From Diogma glabrata (taxonomy: Eukaryota; Arthropoda; Insecta; Diptera; Cylindrotomidae), in assembly GCA_963693315.1 (NCBI GenBank), contig OY856186.1:82428199-82492198 (forward strand): 64,000 bases of DNA. The letters are read 5' to 3'. Positions 23,621-34,894 of this stretch are shown piece by piece. How positions within the stretch are numbered: the stretch's first letter is position 1; the number at the start of each line of letters is the position of its first letter. Position numbers and translations under genes: made by a program. Below the pieces are notes generated by a model, which was not told the DNA's origin, made no database searches, and saw nothing but the letters and a program-made list of their open reading frames with translations.

Positions 23621-24965
23621 TATAACCATAAAAAACATAAATCTCTTTTTAAAATTAATAAATTTAAAGGAAATCAATGCAAAAATAATAATAAATATTC
23701 TCGGTTATTTCCTGATATAAATGAAAAATTACCAGAATAAATATTACCATGTTGTCTATAAGAATATAAATATAATGTATATGCAGCTCTAAAAAATGAT
23801 AATGAAGCTAATATTCATATAGATAATCAAGACCATCTAATAATTCTATTTAATAAACTAATTTCTCTTAAAAGATTTAATGTAGGAGGAGCTGCTATAT
23901 TAGCAGATCTTAATAAAAATCACCATAAAGTTAAACTAGGTATAAAATTTAATATTCCTTTATTAATTAATAAACTTCGTCTATTTATTCGTTCATAAGA
24001 AATATTAGCTAAACAAAATATTCCTGAAGAACATAAACCATGAGCAATTATTAATATATAAGCCCCTCTTATTCCTCAATATATTAAAGTTAATAACCCT
24101 CTTAAAACAATAGCTATATGTGCTACTGAAGAATATGCAATTAAAGACTTTAAATCAATTTGACATAAGCAAATTAATCTCACTAAAAATCCCCCAATTA
24201 AACTAATAGTAATTCATAAATAATTATTAAAAACTCCAATTTTTTGAATTATAGGAAAAATTCGTAATAACCCATACCCTAATACCCTAATTTTAATAAA
24301 ACCCCAGCTAAAATTATTGAACCAGAAATAGGGGCTTCAACATGAGCTTTAGGTAATCATAAATGAACTAAAAATATTGGCATTTTTACTAAAAAAGCAA
24401 AAATTAATCTAATATATAATATAAAATTAAAATAAGAAATAGAATAAATAATATTTATATCTAATCTATAATTATTTCAATATAAAAAAAAAATTCTTAC
24501 TAATAAAGGTAATGAAGCTATTAAAGTATAAAATAATAAATAAATTCCTGCTTGTAAAGGTTCAGGCTGATACCCTCAACCTATAATTAAAAATAAAGTA
24601 GGAATTAATCTTCTTTCAAAAAATAAATAGAATAAAAATAAATTTATAACTCTAAATGTTAAATAAAGAAAAATTAATAAAATTAAAATATTAAATATAA
24701 AAAAAGAAATAAAATTATTTAAATTGATTACTTTTTCTCTTGCTATTAATATTAAACTACAAATTCATAAACTTAATAAAATTAAACCATAAGAAATAAT
24801 ATCACATCCTAAAAAATATCTAATTCTTCCTCATATATTACTATAAAAGTTTATTATAATAAATAAAAAACTTATTATAAATAAACAATTTTGAACCATT
24901 CAATATCTTTTTTTTAAAAAACATAAAGGAATTATAAAAATTAATATAATTAAAAACTTTAACAT
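23621..24965 (-). pseudogene. nad4: NADH dehydrogenase subunit 4, frameshifted copy
   Basis: Complex I subunit. Minus strand ATG 24965 (M-L-K-F-L-I-M). The frame is correct to A-G-V-L-L-K-L-G, then meets TAG at 24281-24279 (codon 229). The normal continuation (G-Y-G-L-L-R) follows in another frame. Relative to the family there is a net gain of about five bases within a doubled TTAGGGTA-like stretch (24270-24290), and the total of about 1345 nt is five longer than usual. This is a genuine lesion or an assembly error. Confidence 0.92.
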
Positions 24966-25255
24966 TGTAAAATTCTAAAAGAATTAAAATAATCATTACC
25001 ATGAGTTCGAATTATAGAAACTAAAATAGATAACCCCAATGCTCCTTCACAAACAGAAAAAATTAAAAATAATACTCTAAAAAAACATTCATAATTAAAA
25101 AAATTTAAATAAATAAATATAAAAACAAATAATCTTAAAACAATAAATTCTAATCTTAATAATATAGCTAATAAATGTTTACAATTAAAAACAAATACAA
25201 AAACCCCTGAAATAAATAAAAAAATAGAAAATCTTCAATAAAATATTATCAACAT
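24959..25255 (-). CDS. nad4l: NADH dehydrogenase subunit 4L (mitochondrial copy)
   Basis: Complex I subunit, minus strand ATG 25255 (M-L-M-M-F-Y-W) to TAA 24959, 297 nt. It overlaps the ND4 start by seven bases, the conserved arrangement. Confidence 0.92.
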
Positions 25256-25257
25256 TA

Positions 25258-25322
25258 GTTTTAATAGTTTAAAAAAAAACTTTGGTCTTGTAAATCAAAA
25301 ATAAGAAATTTCTTTTAAAACT
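25258..25322 (+). tRNA. trnT: tRNA-Thr, anticodon TGT
   Basis: GTTTTAA pairs with TTAAAAC; anticodon arm TTGGTCTTGTAAATCAA. Confidence 0.93.
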
Positions 25323-25389
25323 TCAGAAAAAAAGAGATATCTTTATCATTAATCTCCAAAATTAACATTTTAATTAAACTATTTTCTGA
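25323..25389 (-). tRNA. trnP: tRNA-Pro, anticodon TGG
   Basis: TCAGAAA/TTTCTGA acceptor; plus-strand AATCTCCAAAATT is the complement of a TGG anticodon arm. Confidence 0.93.
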
Positions 25390-25390
25390 A

Positions 25391-25915
25391 ATTACTCAAT
25401 TTATTCTTATTATTTTAAGATTAATTATTAGTTTTATTTTTATACAATTAAAACATCCTTTATCAATAGGATTAACCTTATTAATTCAAACTTTCTTAAT
25501 TTGTTTAATTACAGGATTTTATTCAAAAACTTTTTGATTTTCATATATTTTATTTTTAATTTTTTTAGGAGGCATACTCGTTTTATTTATTTATGTAACT
25601 TCATTAGCATCAAATGAAATATTTTCAATATCAATAAATATAATTTTTTGATCTATTATATTTTTTTTTATTATAAATTTAATTATTATTATTATTGATA
25701 TATATTTTATTACTAATATTTCATTAAATTCAGAAATAATTATATCAAATATAATTAATAATATTTTAATAGAAAATACTATTAATTTAAATAAATTATA
25801 TAACTTTCCAACTAACATAATTACTTTAATAATAATTAATTATTTATTTTTAACATTAATTATTATTGTAAAAATTACAAATAATTTTTACGGCCCTCTT
25901 CGACAAAAAAACTAA
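25391..25915 (+). CDS. nad6: NADH dehydrogenase subunit 6 (mitochondrial copy)
   Basis: Complex I membrane subunit. ATT 25391 to TAA 25913-25915, 525 nt. I read the frame through and found no TAA or TAG. Typical F-L-G-G-M-L-V-L-F-I-Y-V core and a charged C-terminus. Overlaps the CYTB start by one base. Confidence 0.93.
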
Positions 25916-27051
25916 TGAATAAACCAATACGATTAAATCACCCATTATTTAAAATTGCTAATAATAGATTAGTAGATTTACCAGCTCCTTCTAATATTTC
26001 TTCTTGATGAAATTTTGGATCATTATTAGGATTGTGTTTAATTATTCAAATTTTAACAGGATTATTTTTAGCTATACATTATACAGCCAATATTGATAGA
26101 GCTTTTAATAGAATTATTCATATTTGTCGAGATGTTAATTATGGATGAATACTACGAACTATACATGCTAATGGAGCATCTTTTTTTTTTATTTCTATTT
26201 ATTTTCATATTGGTCGTGGAATTTATTATTCCTCATATTTATACACTATAACTTGATTAATTGGAGTTTTAATTTTATTTTTAGTAATAGCAACTGCATT
26301 TATAGGATATGTTTTACCATGAGGACAAATATCATTTTGAGGGGCTACAGTTATTACTAACCTACTATCAGCAATTCCCTACTTAGGAATTGATTTAGTT
26401 CAATGAATTTGAGGAGGATTTGCAGTTGATAATGCAACATTAACACGATTTTTTACTTTCCATTTTATTTTACCTTTTATTGTATTAGCTATAGTAATAA
26501 TTCATTTATTATTTCTTCATCAAACAGGATCTAATAATCCATTAGGCATTAATAGTAATGTTGATAAAATTCCTTTCCATCCTTATTTTACTTTTAAAGA
26601 TATTATAGGATTTATAATTTTATTAATATTTTTAATTATATTAAATTTAATTAATCCATATTTATTAGGAGACCCAGATAATTTTATTCCAGCTAACCCT
26701 TTAGTAACCCCTATTCATATTCAACCTGAATGATATTTTTTATTTGCTTATGCTATTTTACGATCAATCCCTAATAAATTAGGAGGAGTAATAGCTTTAA
26801 TTTTATCAATTGCTATTCTTTTTATTTTACCTTTTACTCATATAAATAAATTTCAAGGAATTCAATTTTATCCTATTAATCAAATTCTTTTTTGATTAAT
26901 ATTAACTATTGTAATTTTATTAACCTGAATTGGAGCCCGACCAGTTGAAAGCCCTTATATTTTTTTAGGACAAATTTTAACAATTTTATATTTTTTATAT
27001 TACATTATTAATCCTTTAATTATATTATGATGAGATACATTAATTAATTAA
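25915..27051 (+). CDS. cytb: Cytochrome b (mitochondrial copy)
   Basis: Quinol-oxidising subunit of complex III. ATG 25915 (M-N-K-P-M-R-L-N-H-P) to TAA 27049-27051, 378 aa, the normal length. The haem-ligand and Qo regions ([21 protein letters not shown]) are present. The stop overlaps the first base of tRNA-Ser(UCN). Confidence 0.95.
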
Positions 27052-27087
27052 GTTTATGAGCTTGAATAAGCATATGTTTTGAAAACT
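27051..27087 (+). tRNA. trnS2: tRNA-Ser(UCN), 5' fragment at insert edge
   Basis: AGTTTATGAGCTTGAATAAG and the anticodon loop TTTTGAAAA (TGA) are intact. The 3' anticodon strand should read ACATA but the sequence changes after AC or ACTA into Pol coding sequence. The 3' part is at 9584-9609. Confidence 0.88.
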
Positions 27088-28201
27088 AAGGGCATTAAAA
27101 TACATGTCTTCAATTGATCTATCCGACGCATTTTGGCAAGTCCCGCTTCATCCTTCTTCACAACCGAAAACTGCATTTATTGTGCCAGGCCGAGGACATT
27201 TTATGTTCAAACGCATGCCCTTTGGATTATGTAACAGCGCACAAACCATGTTTCGCATATTAGAAAAGTGTTTAGGTCACGATTTGGAACCTGAAGTCTT
27301 CGTCTATATCGACGACATTATTATTACAACTGAGACTTTTGAGCGACATTTGTTTCTACTGGAAGAGATAGCAAAAAGATTGAGCGATGCAAATCTTTCA
27401 ATAAGCCTAGAAAAATCGAAATTTTGTGCCAAAGAACTAAGATATTTAGGGTATGTACTAGTCGAAAATGGTCTAACTCCTGACCCAGAAAAGATTGCGC
27501 CAATCCTCAACATACCACATCCAAGAAATATTAGAGACGTCCGAAGATTATTGGGTATGGCAAATTGGTATCGCCGCTTTATAAAAGATTTTTCAACAAT
27601 CACTGCGCCAATTAGTGATTTATTAAAAAAAGATAAGGGGAAATTTGTTTGGACTTCAGAAGCCCAAGCGTCACTCATAAAGTTAAAAACAGAACTTGTT
27701 TCAGCACCAATCTTAATAACACCAGATTATGAAAAACCCTTCACTATACAATGCGATGCATCAGAACTTGGCATGGGAGCCATCCTTACACAAGCAAATG
27801 GAGAAAGCGAGGGAGTGATCGCCTATTACTCCGAAAAGTTAAGCCATACCGAACGCAAATATTCAGCTACGGAGAGAGAATGTCTAGGAGTAGTCAGGGC
27901 AATATACAAATTTCGATCATATATTGAGGGAACAAAATTTTGTGTCATCACCGACCACGCATCATTACGTTGGCTTATCAATCTTAAGGATCCTAGTTCC
28001 AAATTAGCCAGGTGGGCTCTCAAGCTACAAGAGTTTGACTTCGAAATAAAACATAGAAAAGGCAAGTTGAACGTTGTAGCAGACGCGTTATCCAGGTTAC
28101 TCGAAGTGGATGAAATCAGTCAAGAGGTGGAAGATGAAATGTATTCAGCTTTAAAACTAGTATTCTTTCGGACCCAGGTAAATTTCCAAATTTTACAATA
28201 A
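27086..28201 (+). pseudogene. pol: Gypsy-1 Pol, reverse transcriptase and RNase H
   Basis: Resumes the enzyme broken at 9583: CTA AGG GCA TTA AAA TAC then M-S-S-I-D-L-S-D-A-F-W-Q. Catalytic FVYIDDIII (YIDD box, near 27297-27325), then thumb and connection. RNase H includes FTIQCDASELGMGAIL, the ERKYSATERECLGVV segment, ITDHASLRWL and DALSR. The frame ends at 28201 by a frameshift (around 28165), because the expected protein continues in another frame to about 28270, where a second shift joins the integrase frame. Confidence 0.92.
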
Positions 28202-29369
28202 AAGATGATAAAGTTTACAAAGTTTGTAGGAAAAATAACAATTCTAATAACACTGAGTGGAAGTACTATGTTCCTCAGACCCAAGACTGAAGACTTTGCA
28301 GTTTTACCATGATAGCCCGTTGGGAGGTCATTTGGGTGTATCCAAAACAGCAAAGAAAATTCAAAAAGGATACTATTGGCCTAATATGTACCGCGAAATT
28401 AAGAAATATGTTAACGAGTGTGATAAATGCCAGCAAAACAAGCATCCAAATATCTGCAGTCGAGCACCAATGGGAACCCAAAAGGATACAAAAGGTCCAT
28501 GGGAAGTAATTGCCGTTGACTATATGGGTCCATTTCCAAGAAGCAAAGCTGGAAACCAACACCTTTTAGTGATAGTGGATGTCTTCAGTAAATTCTGCAT
28601 TTTAAAACCTGTTAGAAGAGCAGAAGCCAAATCTCTTACTCAACTCCTAGAAAACGAAGTATTTCTCATTTTTGGCGTACCGCGCACTGTCATTTCTGAC
28701 AATGGAGTACAATTCACATCTAAAGAATTTAAAAAATTGCTTGATGAGTACAAAGTCAAGCACTTACTGAATGCTGTGTACCATCCCCAGTCTAATCCTG
28801 CTGAGAGAATAAATCGAGTGATACTATCAAGTGTACGTGCTTATATAAAGGACGACCAACGAAATTGGGACGTACAGATACCTAAAATTGCATGTGCTAT
28901 CAGAACAGCAGTACATGACTCAACCAAATACACGCCATATTTCATAAATTTTGGAAAAGAGATGGAATTAAGAAATGATGTAGATGTAAATTTGAATTCA
29001 CAAGAGCGATTTGAGAGTAACAGGCTAGTAAATCTAAAAATGGCAAGGGAAGAGGTAACACAAAATTTAAAAACCGCATATAAAAAGTACGCTAACAATT
29101 ACAACCTTAGAACCAGGACGACTGAGTTTGTTACAGATGAGATCGTACTGAGAAGATCCTTCAAGAAATCGAACCTTGCAGAACAGTTCAATGCTAAATT
29201 AGCACCGCAATACATCAAAGCACGCGTCAAGAAGAAAGTTGGACAAACCTCCTACATTTTGGAAGACCTAGAAGGAACTAAGACGGAAAAATACCACGCA
29301 AACGATATAAGAAAATATAAAACCCAAGATAAGCATTCTGTGGAAGTTTTTGAATTTGCTCCATTTTAA
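28202..29369 (+). pseudogene. pol: Gypsy-1 Pol, integrase
   Basis: The H2C2 zinc module begins at FYHDSPLGGHLG and ends at CDKCQQNKH (28295-28440). The catalytic core has Asp in AVDYMGPF, Asp in ISDNGVQF and Glu in NPAERINR, the DDE triad of retroviral-type integrases, which joins element cDNA to the target. The open part starts in frame at 28257, after the two frameshifts between RNase H and integrase. No chromodomain is seen at the C-terminus; it ends at TAA near 29367. Confidence 0.92.
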
Positions 29370-29485
29370 TGTGTTTAATGTTTAATCTAAGTCAGATAAA
29401 TTTTGCTCCATTTTAATGTGTTTAATGTTTAATCTAAGTCAGATAAATTTTGTTCCATTTTAATGTGTTTAATGTTTAATTAGTA
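29355..29485. repeat. 47-bp tandem repeat, about three copies
   Basis: TTTGCTCCATTTTAATGTG recurs at 29355, 29402 and 29449 at 47-bp steps. The first copy includes the Pol stop codon, so the array grew from the 3' end of the coding region. Confidence 0.9.
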
Positions 29486-30445
29486 TCGGTTTAGTTAGTA
29501 TCGGTTTTATGTGTTTATTGTTCAATTTAAGCCATAGATTTAGAAAATTCAAGTATTAAAGTATTTAGCGTTGAAAACTGAATTATGTTTATTTTACCTT
29601 AATGGTATTTTAATTTGTGGTAAGATTTATAAATACTAATTTAGGAATAAAAATATAAAACAAAGTTAGCAATTAATTATTTGATGTTATGCCTTAGTGT
29701 AAGTTGGTGTTATTTCTTAGCAAACTTTATCAATTATCTTGTTGTTTGTTTTGCATGTTAAGTTATGATAATAAATATGTAAGTACACGATTCGAACGTG
29801 TTAGGTGTTAATTGTGTTTTTTTTTTGGCAGCCAAGTTTAAATAATTTTTTTAAACATGGTTGGTCCATAGTCGGAAGACCCTTACAAAATAAGCGCAAG
29901 TCGCAATTTTTCTAAGAAAGAGGCAAATATTGGTGGTTTAGAGCAAGCCTGGTTTTCCACTTATTGTGTTGATATTAGGTACATGCATTCAGGTACGAAA
30001 AGTATAGCATGTTAGTTTTAAGATTTAAACGAACTTACTTCTAAATTTTAGTTAGAAGAAGGTCCGTTATATGTTAGAAACGGCTTGGACCAAAAGCGCA
30101 TGTCGCAAAAATGTCCAAGATAGGAACTCCTGTTATGTCCGGTTTATGCTGGTTTTCCTAGAAGAGTTCCAAGAAAATGTTTTCTAATCTGATTATTAGT
30201 TTTTTTGGTATATTATGTATAGATTAAGGTGTCGGACGTACGTGGTTACATATTGTAGTTATAAGTTGTAATTAGTTTTCCTTATTATGATAGTTTAAGT
30301 TTGTTAATTTATTTTTTTGTTAGAATACTAACCTTTGCATGATATGGGACTTGGTTATTAATCATAAAAAAAAAATATCGAAAGTGTCCGCGTCATGGCT
30401 TGGGAAACGCAACAAAATGCTCTCGAAAACCCAGCAATGGTGTGA
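29486..30445 (+). other. Gypsy-1 3' untranslated region
   Basis: Non-coding DNA between Pol and the second LTR. It has two related blocks with AAGCGCAAGTCGCAA (29892) and AAGCGCATGTCGCAA (30095), each followed by CTGGTTTTCC. No clear polypurine tract; the sequence before the LTR reads AGCAATGGTGTGA. Confidence 0.7.
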
Positions 30446-30671
30446 TATAACGCGACAAGAAGTTTTTTTGACTAGTAATTGTCAGGTCCACTCAATTTAT
30501 GTTGATTGTGTTTGTTTAACTCAAAACTAATAAATTTTTTAAATTAAATTTCAATTATTTTTCATTTCAATTCATTTTTTTTGTATAAATTAACTTTTCA
30601 CGCCTTTTTATTTGTTACATTCATACTTTTGTTTTTGAAAGGAAATTAAATAATAGCTATTTATGTACCAA

Positions 30672-30777
30672 GGGCGTTATGTAGGTTATTACGCCCGGAA
30701 AGCGAGGTAATCTAGCCCGAGGGCCTTTGGCCCGAGGGATGGATGTCGCTTGATGGGCGTAATACCCAATAACGCCA
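30672..30777. repeat. Clustered hairpins at Crypton left end
   Basis: Three palindromes in about 105 bp: GGGCGTTAT..TTACGCCC, CCCGAGGGCC..GGCCCGAGGG and GGGCGTAAT..AATAACGCC. The GC content stands out from the AT-rich LTR around it. Counterparts at 32389-32430 near the right end. Confidence 0.8.
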
Positions 30778-31047
30778 GTGGTGCATACAAGATTTTATGC
30801 TTCACTTAATAAGCTAAAAACTAAGAAAGAATTTAATTTGTTAGTCTATATTGCTATGCAAAAAAATACAAATGTATCCCAGTATGCCAAGAAAATAAAT
30901 ATTTTGAAGTTTAAATTAATTATTTGTTGTTTGTGCGTTGCTATAAACAAATTCTCCCAAATTTTGTAGCGTAGTTTGCCATGAGAAAAAACAGTTTGAA
31001 GTTTCAAATAATTATTCATCAGAACTCTGAATTAGTCCTAAACAATA

Positions 31048-32212
31048 ATGGATTTGCAATTGCCAGAGTTTATTAAGCAAAATGCTCAAAAAGCAACGGA
31101 ATCTTTATTGCCAATTAAATCCAAACAACAATATGATAAAGATTACGGGATTTTTCGTTCATGGAAATCAAGAAATAAAGTACAGGCAGTGAATGAAAAT
31201 GTGTTGTTAGCATACTTTCAAGAATTGGTAATTCTAATTTGTTTATACATTTTAATAAGTAAATTTATTAATTCAATTTTTTATTTGGTCTGAAAAGTAT
31301 ACCCCGAATTCACTGTGGACCAAATACTCCATTTTAAAATCTACCCTAACAGTTTACGAAAAAATTGATATTTCAAAATATAACTAATTGCTTTCGTTTT
31401 TAAAAACAAAATCAAAAGGTTATACGCCAAAAAAATCTCAAGTTTTAACCGGCAATCAGGTTATGGCTTTCATAAAAGATGCTCCGGATGACGTTTATCT
31501 GTTGCATAAGGTAGTTTTGGTTATGGGAGTCTTGGGAGGCTTAAGAAGAGACGAAATGGTAAAAATGTCAGTTGAGGATGTAACTGATAAAGGTTCCGTT
31601 TTGATTGTAAAAGTGCCTGAAACTAAAACAGGTACGTCAAAAGGCTTTACAATCATAGATGAAGAAGAAATGGGTGCTCTGAAAATAGTCCGACAATATA
31701 TGAATTTAAGGCCAAATAAAACAAATGGGACACGTTTTTTTCTTACATATAGAAACAGAAAGTGTACAATGCAACCAGTTGGAAAAAATACGATAGGCAG
31801 TGTTCCAAACACTATTGCTAAGTTCTTAAAACTAGAAAACCCTCACCAGTTTACTGGTCATTGTTTGAGACGCACTTCGTCTACTCTCTTAATTGAGGGG
31901 GGTGCGTCTTTCGAAACTCTTAAATTGCACGGCAAATGGAAGAGTGACACTGTAGCACAAGGCTACATAGAAGAAAGCATCACTTCGAAAAATAGAATTG
32001 CCAACATGATTGCAAGTGCTGTAGGTTCAATCTGAAGGAGAAACAAGTGCTATTTCTAGTTTTGAAATCATCTCGAATGTTCAAGAACAACCATCAACAT
32101 CATCAACCTACCCCATATCAAATAAAATGATAACTGTATCGGACAATCTTTCCAGTAAATCTGTTGATTTTTCTGGCAAGTTTGAAAATTGCCATTTTTA
32201 CTTCGAAAAGTA
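31048..32212 (+). pseudogene. Crypton tyrosine recombinase, intron-containing, decayed
   Basis: Site-specific recombinase expected to integrate and excise the element. Exon 1 (31048-31227, ATG) is a SAM-like core-binding domain (L-P-I-K-S-K-Q-Q-Y-D). A 70-nt GT..AG intron (31228-31297) follows, then Y-T-P-N-S-L-W-T-K-Y-S. The frame has a stop at 31385-31387 (TAA, probably from CAA). The catalytic domain follows, with Arg in GGLRRDE, the HxxR motif in GHCLRRTSS, a second His in LKLHGKW and the Tyr nucleophile in AQGYIEE. A one-base shift near 32025-32035 ends the frame. The typical Cys-containing tail (G-K-F-E-N-C-H-F) continues to 32212 in another frame. Confidence 0.85.
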
Positions 32213-33653
32213 ACATTCTGTATTGAAAATTTTGATTTAATTTGAATAAAAATTATTAATTAATAAACATTTTTTAAAACTTTTTAAATTAAAAGCAAAA
32301 ATACAATTTACGACAAAAACAAACTGTCTAGTATGCCATGAGGATAAACATTTTGAAGTTTAAAATATTATTTTAGTGTATTAAGAGCGGGCGTTATGAA
32401 TTCATAATGCCCTCTCATAACGCCCCGGTTTTTATGGATGCGTTTATATATCGCGTATCCAAGACTTTATAATAACATTATATGCATGTGAAGCATAAAT
32501 TTTTTTTATTACCAAGTTTACTCTTTTTTGAAAACAATAAAATTTACCTCTTTTCTTTTAACTTAAAATAAATCAAATTCATATTTATTTGTTAGATTTA
32601 ATTATTAGAAAAAAAATTGTAAAGTTCAAAAATATAAATATTAAAAATTTGTAAGTCTAAAGTTTGTTTATTGTAAACTATTAAAATTATACTATAAGTA
32701 AGTAAAAGAAAAATACATTATGTTAAGTTGTAACTGCAAAATTAAAGAAAATTATTTAAGCCAAGAAAAGATTTATTACGTTGTATCTAAATAAAGGACA
32801 ATTATGTGAACTGAGCCCAAACTAATATTATGTCTAACATATGTACAAAATTATAATGAAAGTCGTTAAAATTCCTGAAGAGTCAAATGAAGTTCAACAT
32901 GCCAAACGAGTTGCCCAGAATATATTATAATATACAAGAATTTATAATGAATAATGATATACCAATTAATCGAGATTGAAATTTATGGTGTCAGCAAAAA
33001 AACATATGCCTTAATCAAAAAAATGTTTATCGAAAAATCCATAAGGCAGGACAACCAACTTATCGGTATAAATAATTTGGAGAAAATTGGAGAAGTTATG
33101 GAGATTTATTTTTGTAATTGGAAAGATGGAAATTAAAAGAGATCATATCGGTCTATTCAATTTTGGTGGTCACAGAGGACACACCAAAATATAAGTTCCA
33201 GATCCAGACCTCCAGTCACAATTCTTTTTATAAATAAGTAAAAAAGGAATTCAAGAAAGCTGAAAACTTTGGCAATCGAGAACAAAATTATCAGGATATC
33301 AGAAATTGGTTGCCAATGCGAGGAAACAACAGATATTTTGGTATAAAGATATTAATTAATACTCTAAATGTTTTTTTTTAAATTTATGTAATTTGGTTAT
33401 AATTTATTTCATTTTAAAAGAAAAATATATTTATAAAATTTTGCTTTTCATCAAAATTAATTTTAATAATTTTCATTTGTGGTTCTCAATTTCATTGTGT
33501 TTTGTGTTTAAGTTTTTGTTAGCTTGGCTTATTTTGTGAATTTTCGTGAATAAAAAAAAAGAAACATCAAGAACTGCTTCACTTATAAAAAAATAAGACA
33601 AAGGCCCGTCTCACCCAATTTTTAAGCGCGAAGCGCGAAAGGACAGTTATATT

Positions 33654-33671
33654 TGGCATCCCTTGCGGGGA
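33654..33671 (+). promoter_or_regulatory. Second copy of the Gypsy-1 primer-binding site
   Basis: TGGCATCCCTTGCGGGG directly after the second LTR, identical to 5735. This is what shows that a second internal region begins here. Confidence 0.65.
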
Positions 33672-34760
33672 GACATAACCAGAAAAACAACATCTTTGTC
33701 GAGTAGGTTATGGTGAAGCAGTTACTTATTGTTTTTTATAATATTACGTTTTTTAGGATTAGCTTGAAAATTCTAGTTTGGGTTTAAGGAAATATTGTTT
33801 TTGTGAAAATTTTTGTGTTGTTACGTGTTAGTGGATTAATGTTAAATGTTTAATGTTGTGATAATCAAAGTGAATTAAAAGTGATTAAGAAATACAACAA
33901 CTGTGCTTTAACCGTTTTGCCGAGGTGATTTTCGATTATATATAAAAAGTTGTTCAAATAAAAGTTGTTTTCACAAAGTATTTCGAGTGATTAAGAAAAA
34001 ACGCTCATAGTTTTATGAGCTTGTTTTTGCTTTTAATTTGAAATGAAATTGTATGTTTTGCTACTAAAGTAAAGTGATTCGTAAATTGTGTATATTGTTA
34101 ATAAATTGTGTCTGTGTTTCGGTGACTGGAGAAATTGAATGTAAAAAAATAAAAAAAAAATTAATTTTGTTTCAGAAATAATTTAAAGTGAAAAATAAAT
34201 CCTAATATTAATGTGATAGTAATAAAAAGATTTAGCAGAACTCATATGAATTTTCTTAACATCAATTTACAAGAGTTTGCTAATTATCAGTTTTAAGTTG
34301 TTGTGCGGATAGTTTTACCATTATGTTGAAATTTTCAACAAATGATTTGTACACGTTTGGTAAGTTTCTTTAATGAAAAGATACTATTTAAATTGAAAAA
34401 CCAGACAAAAAATTCTGTAATTATTTTTTTTTATATATACCTATATATTATATTTGAATTTTGGTGTTCATTGAACTTGTAGATAGAAACAATTTTTGAA
34501 GGTCGTATCGGAAATTTATTTATTAGCAATAAAGACGAAACATTTATTTAAAAGAAATATATATTTATTGTGTATGATTTATTTTTTCTTCTGTTTCTGC
34601 GTTGGCCTTGTTATAGTAATTTTTTTTTGTTTAAGATATACAAATATTAACTCTAAACATTATCATATTTACATTTTTTTTTGTATTATCATCTTTTGAT
34701 TGCCCATTGTGTGGTATTTTGACTAAAATAGAAGGTTAAGGTCTATATTTACAACGAATT
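33672..34760 (+). other. Second copy of the Gypsy-1 leader
   Basis: Matches 5753-6837 with scattered substitutions and small indels, for example an extra ACTT near 33723. No open frame of note. Confidence 0.8.
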
Positions 34761-34871
34761 ATGGCACAAAATGTATGGTACAGCTACGAACCGATTCACT
34801 TGAGCGAAGAAGAACGTAAAAATGAACTGCGCGTAAGAGGTATAGAAGGATTGGGTACAGCACGTAGTGAA
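34761..34871 (+). pseudogene. gag: Gypsy-1 gag, truncated second copy
   Basis: The first 37 codons of gag (M-A-Q-N-V-W-Y-S-Y-E) match 6838-6945. The frame then runs into the tail of an LTR and the Tc1 transposase. The join shares GAA with both parents (34869-34871), pointing to a microhomology deletion that removed the rest of the second unit. Confidence 0.85.
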
Positions 34872-34890
34872 GCGCGAAAGGACAGTTATA
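34872..34890 (+). repeat. Remnant of a third Gypsy-1 LTR (last ~19-22 bp)
   Basis: GCGCGAAAGGACAGTTATA is identical to the 3' end of both other LTRs (5714-5732). Followed by AAAA, the target duplication. It marks the true right end of the tandem element. Confidence 0.85.
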
Positions 34891-34894
34891 AAAA
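34891..34894. repeat. Target-site duplication AAAA (right)
   Basis: Partner of 4345-4348. Confidence 0.8.

Larger units (their letters stand above)
30653..32494 (+). mobile_element. Crypton-like tyrosine-recombinase element
   Basis: Insert of 1842 bp located by comparing the two LTR copies. ATA is present on both sides (30650-30652, 32495-32497). It contains one interrupted recombinase gene. Subterminal parts are rich in inverted repeats: GGGCGTTATG at about 30673 with CATAACGCCC at about 32417, further palindromes at 30690-30775, and TATGCTTCAC at 30797 against GTGAAGCATA at 32488. Classic Cryptons lack terminal inverted repeats, so these are notable. Confidence 0.82.
30446..33651 (+). repeat. 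Gypsy-1 second LTR, interrupted by a Crypton-like element
   Basis: Starts TATAAC at 30446 and ends GTTATA at 33646-33651. It matches the 5' LTR (4349-5732) at nearly every base apart from the 1842-bp insert at 30653-32494. The differences are too few for an old insertion. It is followed by a second primer-binding site and leader, so it is an internal LTR of a tandem element, not a terminal one. Confidence 0.88.

Noticed and set aside
30672..30777. CRISPR-like or tRNA-like structure at the GC-rich palindromes
   Set aside because: No spacer-repeat periodicity and no tRNA boxes; they are hairpins at the end of a Crypton-like element.
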